A DNA stretch of 33,176 nt from an uncultured Eubacteriales bacterium. Lineage in GTDB: Bacteria > Bacillota > Clostridia > UMGS1883. The stretch spans positions 1 to 33,176 of the forward strand of contig CAJJUC010000006.1 of the NCBI GenBank assembly GCA_905195005.1. Direction: 5' to 3'. This document shows positions 23,733-32,686 of this stretch, in pieces. Position numbers and translations under genes: made by a program. The notes beneath the pieces were generated by a model. That model worked only from the letters and a program-made list of their open reading frames with translations. It did no database searches and was not told where the DNA came from. Each line of letters begins with the position of its first letter. Position 1 is the first letter of the stretch.

Positions 23733-26324
23733 ATGAAGAAAATTTTGGCAATTATACTGTCCGCAATGATGCTTTTTGCTTTGGTCCCATCGGCGGCTTT
23801 GGCGGAATCCGGAAATAAAGGCGTGGTATATGTTGCACCGAACGGAAACGACAGCGCCGACGGAAGTATAGAGCACCCCCTTGCAACCATTAAGGCTGCA
23901 AGGGACAAGGTGCGGCAGTTAAAGCAAAGCGGAAAGTATACGGGCGGCTATACCGTGTACCTGCGCGGCGGTGAGTATAACATGACTCACGGCGTTGAGT
24001 TCACCAAAGAGGATTCGGGAACAAAGGAAGCTCCGGTTACTTACCGCGCATATAAGGATGAAACCGTTACAATTATAGGCGGTGTGTCAGTTAAAGGCAG
24101 TCGGTTCACAAAGGTGACCGATGAAGCGCTTTTGGAGCGTATTGTCGATCAGTCTGCGCGTGACAAAATCTATATGGTAAACTTAGGCAGCTATGGTGCA
24201 ACAACTGAGGATATCGGCGATCCCTATCTTATCGGTTCGGCATCGTATTCAACCACTCTTACGGACCCGGGAGTTGTTAAAAAACCGGATGCAGCCGGCG
24301 TGGAGGTCTTTTTCAATAACAGCCCGATGCACCTTTCAAGATATCCGAACAGCGGAAATATAACGATAAGCAAGGTTGTGCATGAGGGCTATTGCAATGA
24401 CGGTCCGAATTATGATCCGACAGACCCGTTTACCATTCAGGTGGAGGACGCCAGAATTAAAAAATGGACGAAAGCAGATCCGAAGAACATTCTTCTTTAC
24501 GGCACTTACAAATGGGATTGGGGAGAGTCAACCGTTCCCGTGAGAAGCATTGACCCGGATAAAATGAGGATAACCTCCGATGTGCCGCACATATACGGAG
24601 TTAAAGAGGGAAGAACGTTTTATGCATTTAACCTGATAGAAGAACTTGATCAGAGCGGAGAATATTATATAGATAAGGAAAGCAGAATTTTATATATCTA
24701 CGAACCTGCGAATATGGCAGACGGAACTTTTCGTATAAGCCTGAGCAAGGAACCTATAATCACGCTTAACAACACTCAGTATATAAAAATTCAGGGTATT
24801 GACTTCACATGCAGCAGGAGCAATGCAATAAAATTTATCGGCGGAAGCGACAATGTTATAACGGACAGTGAAATTTCCTACACTGCTGCGCAGGCAGTGG
24901 ATATAACAGGATACAGAAACGGAATAAGGAATTCTCATATTTTCGAGGTTGACGGCGGTGTGCGGCTCAACGGAGGAGATATGGCAAGCTTTAAGTACGG
25001 TGAGTGCTTTGTTACAAACTGTGACATTGAGCGATTCTCGCGCATAACGAGAACCTATGTCGGCGCTGTTGCACAGGGCGGAGTCGGCAATATAATAAGC
25101 CATAATAAATTTCACAACGGACCTCATCTTACAATCAATAACGGCGGAGTAAAGAACAAGATAATGTATAACGAGTTTTACGATGTCGTGAATGAGGGTG
25201 AAGACGCCGGATGTATTTACAATTATCAGAACTGGAATTCCCGTGCCACGGAAATCAAATACAATTATTTTCATGACATAAAAACAAGTGCCTCGGGAGG
25301 CTCCCAGGGTGTGTTTGCAATATATAATGACGGCGGACTTCAGGAAATGTATATTATCGGCAACGTGTTTGAAAACATTGCCGGCGGCTGCGTGTTTATA
25401 AACGGCGGACCGTACTCAGTTGCCTATAACAACATTATGATAAACTGCAGCGGCGCTTACCAGCTTATCGCATGCGAAGCGGGCAGTACAGAGAGACTTC
25501 GGCAGCATTACGAAAAGCTGGAAAAAGAACCGTATATAAGAACAAGTGAAAAGTGGAAACAGGAGCTTCCGCAGTTCGCTGAATTTATGGAAAAGTCCGA
25601 TGTGGAAAAAGGATATCCGACAGATAATGTGTTTTCAAAGAATCTTATATACAAAACTCCGATGCTGTTTAAAGGCGGAAATGAAGTAAACACATGGGTT
25701 GACGTATCGGACAATCTTGTGAGCAACAGCGATCCCGGATTTGTTGACCTTGCCGGCAGAGATTATAACTTAAAGTCCGATGCACCTGTATTTTCAAAGT
25801 TTTCGGGATTCAGGGCTGTTCCGTTCAGCAGAATGGGCAATATAAGCAAGCTTGCGGAGGCGCGTGTTCAGAATGCGGTCGCAATGTGCCTTGACAGCAG
25901 CGAGGGCATGGTTGACGGGCAGTTTAAGGCAATTGACGAAAAAAACGAAAATATTAAACCGTTTTTGAAGGACGGAAATACATATGTTCCACTCCGTTTC
26001 CTTGCCGAATCCCTGGGAGCAGCAGTTGATTACAATGAGGGGAAAATAACAATTTCCTCGGCGGATGTCAATCTTGAACTTAACATCGGCAGCACGGACG
26101 CAGTTAAGAACGGTGAAAAGGTTGCGCTTGCCGCACCGCTTATCATAACCGGCGACAGAACAATGGTTCCGCTGCGCAGCGTTTCGGAGCTTTTGAACAA
26201 GCAGGTGTTCTGGCACGATTTGGGCTTTATAACGGTGAGTGACGATGAAAATCTGTTTAAAACCGATGATTCTACCGATGTTGCGATGATTACATATTTA
26301 TTTGATATGATAAATGAACATTAA
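23733..26324 (+). CDS. Secreted right-handed beta-helix protein, GH141-like, with a copper-amine-oxidase-like stalk domain
   Basis: The 863-residue protein begins with a signal peptide (MKKILAIILSAMMLFALVPS, cleavage near ALA-ES). The catalytic-type part opens VYVAPNGNDSADGSIEHPLA (about 31-50), typical of pectate-lyase-like beta-helix enzymes. It continues through VYLRGGEY and coils such as SEISYTAAQAVDITG, SHNKFHNGPHLTINNGG and NEGEDAGCIY. The last two resemble motifs of GH141 proteins (alpha-fucosidase/xylanase activities known), but the assignment is from memory. Residues about 722-837 form a stalk domain (FLKDGNTYVPLRFLAESLGA, TMVPLRSVSELL), often used for cell-wall or protein contacts. 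ATG 23733 is chosen because it starts the signal peptide; an in-frame ATG at 23703 lies in the previous gene. It is 14 bases after the binding-protein gene. Confidence 0.85.
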   Translation: MKKILAIILSAMMLFALVPSAALAESGNKGVVYVAPNGNDSADGSIEHPLATIKAARDKVRQLKQSGKYTGGYTVYLRGGEYNMTHGVEFTKEDSGTKEAPVTYRAYKDETVTIIGGVSVKGSRFTKVTDEALLERIVDQSARDKIYMVNLGSYGATTEDIGDPYLIGSASYSTTLTDPGVVKKPDAAGVEVFFNNSPMHLSRYPNSGNITISKVVHEGYCNDGPNYDPTDPFTIQVEDARIKKWTKADPKNILLYGTYKWDWGESTVPVRSIDPDKMRITSDVPHIYGVKEGRTFYAFNLIEELDQSGEYYIDKESRILYIYEPANMADGTFRISLSKEPIITLNNTQYIKIQGIDFTCSRSNAIKFIGGSDNVITDSEISYTAAQAVDITGYRNGIRNSHIFEVDGGVRLNGGDMASFKYGECFVTNCDIERFSRITRTYVGAVAQGGVGNIISHNKFHNGPHLTINNGGVKNKIMYNEFYDVVNEGEDAGCIYNYQNWNSRATEIKYNYFHDIKTSASGGSQGVFAIYNDGGLQEMYIIGNVFENIAGGCVFINGGPYSVAYNNIMINCSGAYQLIACEAGSTERLRQHYEKLEKEPYIRTSEKWKQELPQFAEFMEKSDVEKGYPTDNVFSKNLIYKTPMLFKGGNEVNTWVDVSDNLVSNSDPGFVDLAGRDYNLKSDAPVFSKFSGFRAVPFSRMGNISKLAEARVQNAVAMCLDSSEGMVDGQFKAIDEKNENIKPFLKDGNTYVPLRFLAESLGAAVDYNEGKITISSADVNLELNIGSTDAVKNGEKVALAAPLIITGDRTMVPLRSVSELLNKQVFWHDLGFITVSDDENLFKTDDSTDVAMITYLFDMINEH

Positions 26325-26337
26325 AAGGTGACAAAGT

Positions 26338-29300
26338 ATGAAAAAAATAATTTGCTGTGCAATAATAGCAGCGATGTTCTTTTCGCTTGTTCCTGCCCAT
26401 GCTGCCGGTGGTTCGTGTGGACTTAAGGCAGTAAAAATCGGTGATTTCGGCATCCCGGATTTTGATCCCGATGTGACGGAATATACTGCATATGTTCCGT
26501 ACATTTATCATGAAAATGATTTCGATTCAATCGCAGTTCCGAATGTTACTGCATGGTGTGAAGATGAAAATGCCGCCGTTTCCGTGCGTTATCCCGAAAC
26601 GGCGGACGGAACGATTGCCGTAACAGTGCAAAACGGCGGAGCATCAAAAAACTATAGCTTTAAGCTTGAACCTGTCGGGAAAAACTATTATCTGAACGGA
26701 AACATGGAGGAGGACAGATACTGGACGTTTCACGGGCAGGGGGCAACCGGCGTTGAATTTGTGTCGGATGCGGCTGTCGGAAACGGGGCTTTTCGGGTTG
26801 ACATATCAGGCGCATACAAGTCGGCGGCGCTTAAGCAGAACAACGGAGCAAAAGGCAACGGCGGAATTACCGGGCAGGAGGCATGCACTGCGTTGAAACC
26901 AACGCAAAACGGGTATGATTATCTTTTTACGGCACTTACAAAGGGAGATTCCGCATGCAGCATTTCTCCGGAAGTGTTTAACCTTCGTGAAAACGAAAGA
27001 ATCAAGCACTATTATATAGGAAATGACAATATCGCAGATAATAATGGAAGCGGTTCAAAGCGCGGCGGCACGAGCGACTGGTACAGTGCTTCGGAGGATA
27101 AATACCGGCGGACAATGAGTATTTACCGGGAGGCAGAGGATGAAAAACGCTATCTTGACATGTCCTATCTTGCAGACAGAGCCATAGGATTGTATGTTGA
27201 TGAGATTTATGCTTCCGAGCTGACCGTTGCAAGTCTTAAGTATACGGGAGATACGGCAGCGGAGTTTGATAGCAGCGGCGTAAAAACACTTAGCCTCAAC
27301 GCAAAAATTGAAAATGCATTCGGAAATTCGGCAGGGATGGAATATGCAAGCTTTGAATATCGGCTGGCAGATGGCTGCGACGGCGTTTCCGTAAACGGGG
27401 ACAAGCTGGTCATTTCGGAAAGCGCGGCAGCACAAAATGTGCTTTTGGAAGTTATCTGCCACCCGGGATTTAAAAGCGTTCAGTGCCCGAATGAAAACAG
27501 CGTGATAACAACCGTTGCGGAAATTAATCTTTCAGATACAACAAACGACGGAGTATTCACATATTCACGCGGAGCAAAAAACGTAACTGCTGAACTTAAC
27601 CCGTGCTATTTCAGGGGAGTGACATCGCAGCTGATGTTTTCAACCGCCGTTTACGAAACACTGCCGTCAGGACAAAAACGTCTTTGTGATCTCAAAACAA
27701 AGTCTGTTGAAGCGCAGAACAGAAAGCTTGTATCATATACCGAAACGGTTGAAGCGCTCCCCGGTAACGAGGTCAGAAGCTTTGTCTGGTTTAAGAAAAG
27801 CATGCTTCCGGCAGCGGAAAATCTGCATTTCAAATCGGAAACAGAGGTTTATGTTTCCCCGGGCGGAAGCGATGAAAACGAAGGAACAATTGAAAATCCC
27901 GTGGCAACCATTGCCGAAGCGCAAAAGCGCATAAGGAATAAAAAGAAGTCCGGCAAAGCAAACCCTTTCGGTTACACCGTGTATCTGCGCGGCGGAACAT
28001 ATTACTCCGATGCGGGACTTAAGCTTACAAAGGACGATTCCGGAACGGCAAGCAGTCCTGTTGTATACTCTGCCTACGGCAATGAAAGCGCCGTAATGAG
28101 CGGCGAAAAAACGATACCGTATTCGGCGCTTAAAAAGGTGACGGACGCTGCCGTGCTTGACAGACTTGCCGACCAATCCGTAAGGGATAAGCTGTACAGC
28201 GTTGATCTGAAGGAATTCGGCGTAACGGATTTGGGAATTCAAAAATGGCTCGGCTCGACTTCGTATTATTCCGAATACGTATCCGCAGGGCTTGTTGAAC
28301 GGAAAACGATAAATTCGCCGGAGGTATTTATCGGCGGCTCTCCGATGACTCTTGCAAGGTATCCCAACAGCGGAACGATGACTGTCGGAGCGGTTATTGA
28401 CGGCGGTTATAATGCCGACAATCCGGGCAATAAGCCCCTCGGTGCTCCGTTCACAATAAAAGTAAATGATGAGCGGATAAAGAAATGGACAAATATTCCG
28501 TCAGGCAAGGCACTGATGTGGGGACAGTGGCAATTTGCATGGGCTGAACAAACAGTTCCCCTCGCTCGGGTGGACGCATCTGCCATGACTGTCACGTCAA
28601 CGCTCGGCAGCGTTTACTCTGTTTTGGCAGGACAGCCGTTTTACATTTATAATCTGCTTGAGGAAATAGATGCGCCGGGAGAATACTATATTGATTATGA
28701 CGAGAAGCTGCTTTATATTTATCCCCCCGAAAATTACAGCGGTCAGCCGGTAAGTATCGTGCTGATGAGCGATGCACTTGTGAAAATGACAAATGCTTCA
28801 TATATACAATTCAGAGGTATTGATTTTACAATGTCGCGATTCAGTGCCGTCAGAATCAGCGGCGGTCATGACAATCTGATTACAGACAGCGAAATTTCCT
28901 ACACATGTGGTCATGCTGTCGACATAACCGGAACGAATAACGGAATAACAAACTCGTACATTCACGACATTGATTCAGGAATTGCCTTGTATGGCGGAGA
29001 CACAAAAACGCTCAAGGCAGGGCAGTGCTACGCGGAAAATAACGAGATAACACGCTTCGGAAGAATTGAAGCCGCATATTCGACGGGTATCACTTTCGGA
29101 GGGGTTGGCAACACGGCAAGGCATAACGAAATACATAATGCGCCTCATATGGCAGTCGGACTCGGCGGCTTGAACAACATATTTGAATATAACGAAATAT
29201 ATGATGTTCTGCACGAGGGCGATGACGCCGGTGCAATTTACGGTCAGGGCAGTGTGCTTATCCGCGGAAACAAGATCAGGTATAACTATATTCATGATTT

Positions 29301-29856
29301 AAGCTATAAAGGATCTTCCTCCAAGTTGGAAATTCACGGCGTTTATTTGGATAACGGGATTCAGGAAAACACTGTTGAGGGCAACATCTTTGAAAATATA
29401 GCAGGAACGGCAGTGTTTGTAAACGGCGGCCCGTACAACACCGCGAATAACAACATAACGGTTAATTGCAGCTATGCTTACAGCTTGCGCAATTTTGACA
29501 TGAGCGAGGATTATACGGCGGAAATTGAAAGCAATTCCTATGTTAAAACCTCACAGGTGTGGATTGACGCTTTCCCGGGGCTTCAGGAATATATAAGGCT
29601 TTCAATGGAACAAAAAGCCAATCCGTGGCACAATGTATTTTCGAACAATCTGTGCTGCAAAACAGAGTATTATAAAGCTTCGGGTTATATCACAGCATGG
29701 AATGTTGATACAACAGGAAACATAAAAACGGACGGAGATCCCGGTTTTGTGAACATGAGCGGCAGAAATTATACTCTTAAGGACAGCTCATATGTGTTTG
29801 CGCAAAATCCAAGCTTTAAAGAAGTTCCTTTCAGCAGGATGGGAAGGAACAGGTAA
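26338..29856 (+). CDS. Secreted modular protein: cadherin-like, jelly-roll and Ig-like unit fused to a GH141-like beta-helix
   Basis: The 1172-residue protein has a signal peptide (MKKIICCAIIAAMFFSLVPA, cleavage near AHA-AG). Residues about 27-120 form a cadherin-like beta domain (LKAVKIGDFGIPDF, TEYTAYVPYIY). A CBM4/9-like jelly roll follows, from YYLNGNMEEDRYWTF to LYVDEIYASELTV (about 120-300), then an Ig-like domain (about 305-395) and a fibronectin-like domain (about 400-500). From 502 a beta-helix (VYVSPGGSDENEGTIENP) is clearly paralogous to that of the preceding gene, with SEISYTCGHAVDITG, HNEIHNAPHMAVGLGG and HEGDDAGAIY. It ends in FSRMGRNR and lacks the stalk domain of its neighbour. 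It probably binds and cleaves an extracellular polysaccharide. The start follows AAGGTG, 13 bases after the previous stop. Confidence 0.84.
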   Translation: MKKIICCAIIAAMFFSLVPAHAAGGSCGLKAVKIGDFGIPDFDPDVTEYTAYVPYIYHENDFDSIAVPNVTAWCEDENAAVSVRYPETADGTIAVTVQNGGASKNYSFKLEPVGKNYYLNGNMEEDRYWTFHGQGATGVEFVSDAAVGNGAFRVDISGAYKSAALKQNNGAKGNGGITGQEACTALKPTQNGYDYLFTALTKGDSACSISPEVFNLRENERIKHYYIGNDNIADNNGSGSKRGGTSDWYSASEDKYRRTMSIYREAEDEKRYLDMSYLADRAIGLYVDEIYASELTVASLKYTGDTAAEFDSSGVKTLSLNAKIENAFGNSAGMEYASFEYRLADGCDGVSVNGDKLVISESAAAQNVLLEVICHPGFKSVQCPNENSVITTVAEINLSDTTNDGVFTYSRGAKNVTAELNPCYFRGVTSQLMFSTAVYETLPSGQKRLCDLKTKSVEAQNRKLVSYTETVEALPGNEVRSFVWFKKSMLPAAENLHFKSETEVYVSPGGSDENEGTIENPVATIAEAQKRIRNKKKSGKANPFGYTVYLRGGTYYSDAGLKLTKDDSGTASSPVVYSAYGNESAVMSGEKTIPYSALKKVTDAAVLDRLADQSVRDKLYSVDLKEFGVTDLGIQKWLGSTSYYSEYVSAGLVERKTINSPEVFIGGSPMTLARYPNSGTMTVGAVIDGGYNADNPGNKPLGAPFTIKVNDERIKKWTNIPSGKALMWGQWQFAWAEQTVPLARVDASAMTVTSTLGSVYSVLAGQPFYIYNLLEEIDAPGEYYIDYDEKLLYIYPPENYSGQPVSIVLMSDALVKMTNASYIQFRGIDFTMSRFSAVRISGGHDNLITDSEISYTCGHAVDITGTNNGITNSYIHDIDSGIALYGGDTKTLKAGQCYAENNEITRFGRIEAAYSTGITFGGVGNTARHNEIHNAPHMAVGLGGLNNIFEYNEIYDVLHEGDDAGAIYGQGSVLIRGNKIRYNYIHDLSYKGSSSKLEIHGVYLDNGIQENTVEGNIFENIAGTAVFVNGGPYNTANNNITVNCSYAYSLRNFDMSEDYTAEIESNSYVKTSQVWIDAFPGLQEYIRLSMEQKANPWHNVFSNNLCCKTEYYKASGYITAWNVDTTGNIKTDGDPGFVNMSGRNYTLKDSSYVFAQNPSFKEVPFSRMGRNR

Positions 29857-29875
29857 TCCTTTTCTTTGTGACCCG

Positions 29876-29892
29876 GCAGAACGGAGTTCTGC
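29876..29892 (+). other. Intercistronic hairpin
   Basis: GCAGAAC (29876-29882) and GTTCTGC (29886-29892) form a seven-bp stem with a three-base loop. This is the largest gap (76 bases) inside the long operon. No T-run follows, so it is more likely an mRNA-processing or stabilising hairpin, or a weak attenuator, than a full terminator. Confidence 0.45.
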
Positions 29893-29932
29893 ATAAAAAT
29901 ATATTACAATTAAAACAGAAAGGGGAAAAACA

Positions 29933-32659
29933 ATGAAAAAACTAAATTTAAAAACGGTGCTGGCACTGGTTATGTGCCTTGCAATGCTGCCGTGCGGCGG
30001 TTTGCAGGCATTTGCCGAGGAGGGCGATATAACCGCAATTTATATCTCCGGCGGCGATGCAATCGAGTTTGACCCGAGTGAAACCTCATACACGGTTAAC
30101 GTGCCGTACTATAACGGAGAATATAAAATGCCCGTTGTGTACGCAGTCACTTCCGACGGGAGCCGCGCGGAGGTAACTTATCCCGATGCGGTTACATCGG
30201 GCGCAGAAATTACGGTTGGCGGCTACAGTGAGATCTATACGCTTGCTTTGAATCCGGTAGGAGATAATCTGTATAAAAACGGAGATTTTGAGCTTACGGG
30301 TCCGGAGGATGATAACTGGACTTATACATGGAGCGGCCGCAACCTTTGGCCTTTCGGAAGATTTAACCCGTACAGCGGTCAATACACCATGATGCAGTTC
30401 AACACCGGCAGCTATCAGGGGATTATGCCAAACAATGCGAACCAGGTAATCCTTAATCCGAATAAAACCTATATCGTCGGATTTGCTTCCCGGCTGGGCG
30501 GTGCTGAGGACACTGAAAAATCAGTATATTTTAACGAAATCAAAACTATAAAAAAGGACAATAAGAATTATTACTGGTTTGCTGACAGCTTTAATGATAC
30601 AGTAAAAATTGAGCTTAAAAAGCCTGAAGCCAACACGAATGTTGATAACGGCGTAACCATGTATAAGGCTGACGGAACAGTTGTTGCAGATTCGGACGGA
30701 CGCCGAGATGACTGCACCAGAAATGTTACAATGACAAGCGAATGGACATACTATCCGGCAGTTATAAAGCCCACTGAAAATGTGAAACTTATCCAGAATA
30801 TGTGGCGCCGCGGCATATCCGGCGGTACTGACCCCGGGACATATCCCGTTTATGTATACGACGGATTCTATGCCGGGGAGCTTATGGCAGCGCGGGTGAA
30901 CATAACTGATAATAACGGACAAAGTCAGCTTGCAGCTGCTCCCGGAAGCTCTTTGGAACTCACTGCAGAGGTGTTAAACCAGACGGGAAACAAGGCAGGT
31001 CTTGAAAACGCTTCCGGCACATGGTCGGTTGCAGGCAACGATAAGGTCACGATTGACGAAAACGGAAAGGTGACGGTTGCGGCGGATGCATCCGGCAAAG
31101 CGCTTGTTATCTATACCGTAACTCCCAATGTTGAAAATTCAACTCAGAAAAAGGTTTGCGGCGTTAAGGAAATTACAATAGGAGAAAGCTCAGCGGACTG
31201 CTCGCTTAAGGCAGTCAAGGTCGGTGATTTCTTTGTAAGCGGAATCACCGCAGACAAAACAAGCTATACAGCATATGTTCCCTACAAGTACACGGCTGAC
31301 GATTTCAGAACGGTTGCAATGCCCCATGTCACTGCATGGACAACCGATTCAGCAGCTTCCTGCAGCGTTGAATATCCCAAAACCGTAAGAGGCGGCATTG
31401 TTAAGCTGACGGTAACAAACGGAGATTTTGCAAGAGATTATTTCATCACGCTTGAGGTTGTCGGAGATAACTACTATCTTGACGGCGGTATGGAAAACGG
31501 CAATATGAACGATAGAAAGACCAAGGATTACTGGACATATAACGGACAGGGAGCAAGCAGCTTTGATTATGTGGCGGACAAGACTTATGTCGGCGCCGGG
31601 AATCAGAGCGGTGTGCTCAGTGTGAGAGGTAATTATTTGCCAGTTTTAAAGCAGAAGAATGGCAACCACAACAATCCCACCGGCGCTTCGGGTGACCCGT
31701 CAACAGCATTGAAGCCCACAAAGCCCGGCTTTGATTATCTGTTCACGGCGTTGTCGATGGTTAACGAGTCGTGCAGTATATATGCGTCATGGAATGGCTT
31801 GAGTGAATACAATAGAATAAAGCATTATACCGTAAGCGATGAAAATATCGCTTCAATGAATCCGGGCGGAAACAAGCGTGACGGCTCAGACGACGGCTTT
31901 TACGGATCGGTCGGAAGGTTTATGCGAACAATCAGTATATACCGTGAGGGTGATGCTGAAAGCAGATACCCTGATACATCGTACAACTGCAGCAGGGACA
32001 GAACATTGTACATCGATGAGGTGTACGCTTCGGAATTAACTGTTGCCTCAATCGGACTTACAGAAGGTGCGGAGGTAACGCTTGACGGAACCGGAAAAGA
32101 AGTTAACCTTGCGGCACAGGCTAAAAATGCGTACGGAAATACGGCAGGTATGGAATATGCGGCATATTCATATGAACTGTTCGGCAATTATGACGGCGTA
32201 AGCATTGCGGACGGCAAGCTTGTTGTTTCGCCCGAGGCAAAGCCGGGTACGGTTAACGTAAAAATAACATGCACGCCTAACTTTAAGAGCGTTCAGTGCC
32301 CCACAGGTGTTGAACCGATTTCGACCCTTGCACAGATTAAGCTTGCGGAGCAGATTACGGTTTCAAATGCGAAGATAGCATATACAAAGACTGACAGCGG
32401 CGTTGCGCTTTCGTTTGAGGGCGTTAATGATACCGACCTTACATCCTTTGCTGTTGTGACGGCTGTTTACAATGCTGCGGACGGAAAAACAACGCTTGCA
32501 GACGTATTTACGGAAACGGTTCAGTGCGCTCCGGGTGAAGTATTTAACTACAGTAAAACAGTTCAGGCAGCGCAGGGACAGATGATAAAAACATTTGTTT
32601 TCGGCGATTTGAAGAATATTAAACCCATAAGATTGAACGGAGAATACACAGTACAGTAA
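29933..32659 (+). CDS. Secreted module protein with two cadherin/jelly-roll/Ig units, no recognised catalytic domain
   Basis: The 908-residue protein has a signal peptide (MKKLNLKTVLALVMCLAMLP, cleavage near AFA-EE). Unit 1 (about 30-417) has a cadherin-like part (ITAIYISGGDAIEF, SYTVNVPYYNG), a jelly roll from LYKNGDFELTG to FYAGELMAARV, and an Ig-like part. Unit 2 (about 420-800) repeats this: LKAVKVGDFFVSG, YYLDGGMENG, TLYIDEVYASELTVAS, and FKSVQCPTG. Unit 2 matches the neighbouring proteins more closely than it matches unit 1. A fibronectin-like domain (about 805-908, ending FVFGDLKNIKPIRLNGEYT) closes the protein. With binding-type modules only and no enzyme motif, it is probably a carbohydrate-binding or adhesive surface protein. 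No sortase or SLH anchor is seen. ATG 29933 follows AAAGGGG. Confidence 0.82.
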   Translation: MKKLNLKTVLALVMCLAMLPCGGLQAFAEEGDITAIYISGGDAIEFDPSETSYTVNVPYYNGEYKMPVVYAVTSDGSRAEVTYPDAVTSGAEITVGGYSEIYTLALNPVGDNLYKNGDFELTGPEDDNWTYTWSGRNLWPFGRFNPYSGQYTMMQFNTGSYQGIMPNNANQVILNPNKTYIVGFASRLGGAEDTEKSVYFNEIKTIKKDNKNYYWFADSFNDTVKIELKKPEANTNVDNGVTMYKADGTVVADSDGRRDDCTRNVTMTSEWTYYPAVIKPTENVKLIQNMWRRGISGGTDPGTYPVYVYDGFYAGELMAARVNITDNNGQSQLAAAPGSSLELTAEVLNQTGNKAGLENASGTWSVAGNDKVTIDENGKVTVAADASGKALVIYTVTPNVENSTQKKVCGVKEITIGESSADCSLKAVKVGDFFVSGITADKTSYTAYVPYKYTADDFRTVAMPHVTAWTTDSAASCSVEYPKTVRGGIVKLTVTNGDFARDYFITLEVVGDNYYLDGGMENGNMNDRKTKDYWTYNGQGASSFDYVADKTYVGAGNQSGVLSVRGNYLPVLKQKNGNHNNPTGASGDPSTALKPTKPGFDYLFTALSMVNESCSIYASWNGLSEYNRIKHYTVSDENIASMNPGGNKRDGSDDGFYGSVGRFMRTISIYREGDAESRYPDTSYNCSRDRTLYIDEVYASELTVASIGLTEGAEVTLDGTGKEVNLAAQAKNAYGNTAGMEYAAYSYELFGNYDGVSIADGKLVVSPEAKPGTVNVKITCTPNFKSVQCPTGVEPISTLAQIKLAEQITVSNAKIAYTKTDSGVALSFEGVNDTDLTSFAVVTAVYNAADGKTTLADVFTETVQCAPGEVFNYSKTVQAAQGQMIKTFVFGDLKNIKPIRLNGEYTVQ
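31547..31601 (+). repeat. 55-bp exact direct repeat, copy 1 (jelly-roll coding)
   Basis: Identical over 55 bases to 33122-33176 at the window end. It encodes QGASSFDYVADKTYVGAG in unit 2 of the module protein. Confidence 0.95.
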
Positions 32660-32686
32660 TTCTCCATGTTTGAAAGGAGATTTCAC

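Noticed and set aside
29876..29892. Operon-ending terminator before the module protein at 29933
   Set aside because: The hairpin lacks a T-run and I found no convincing new promoter before 29933, so transcription probably continues.
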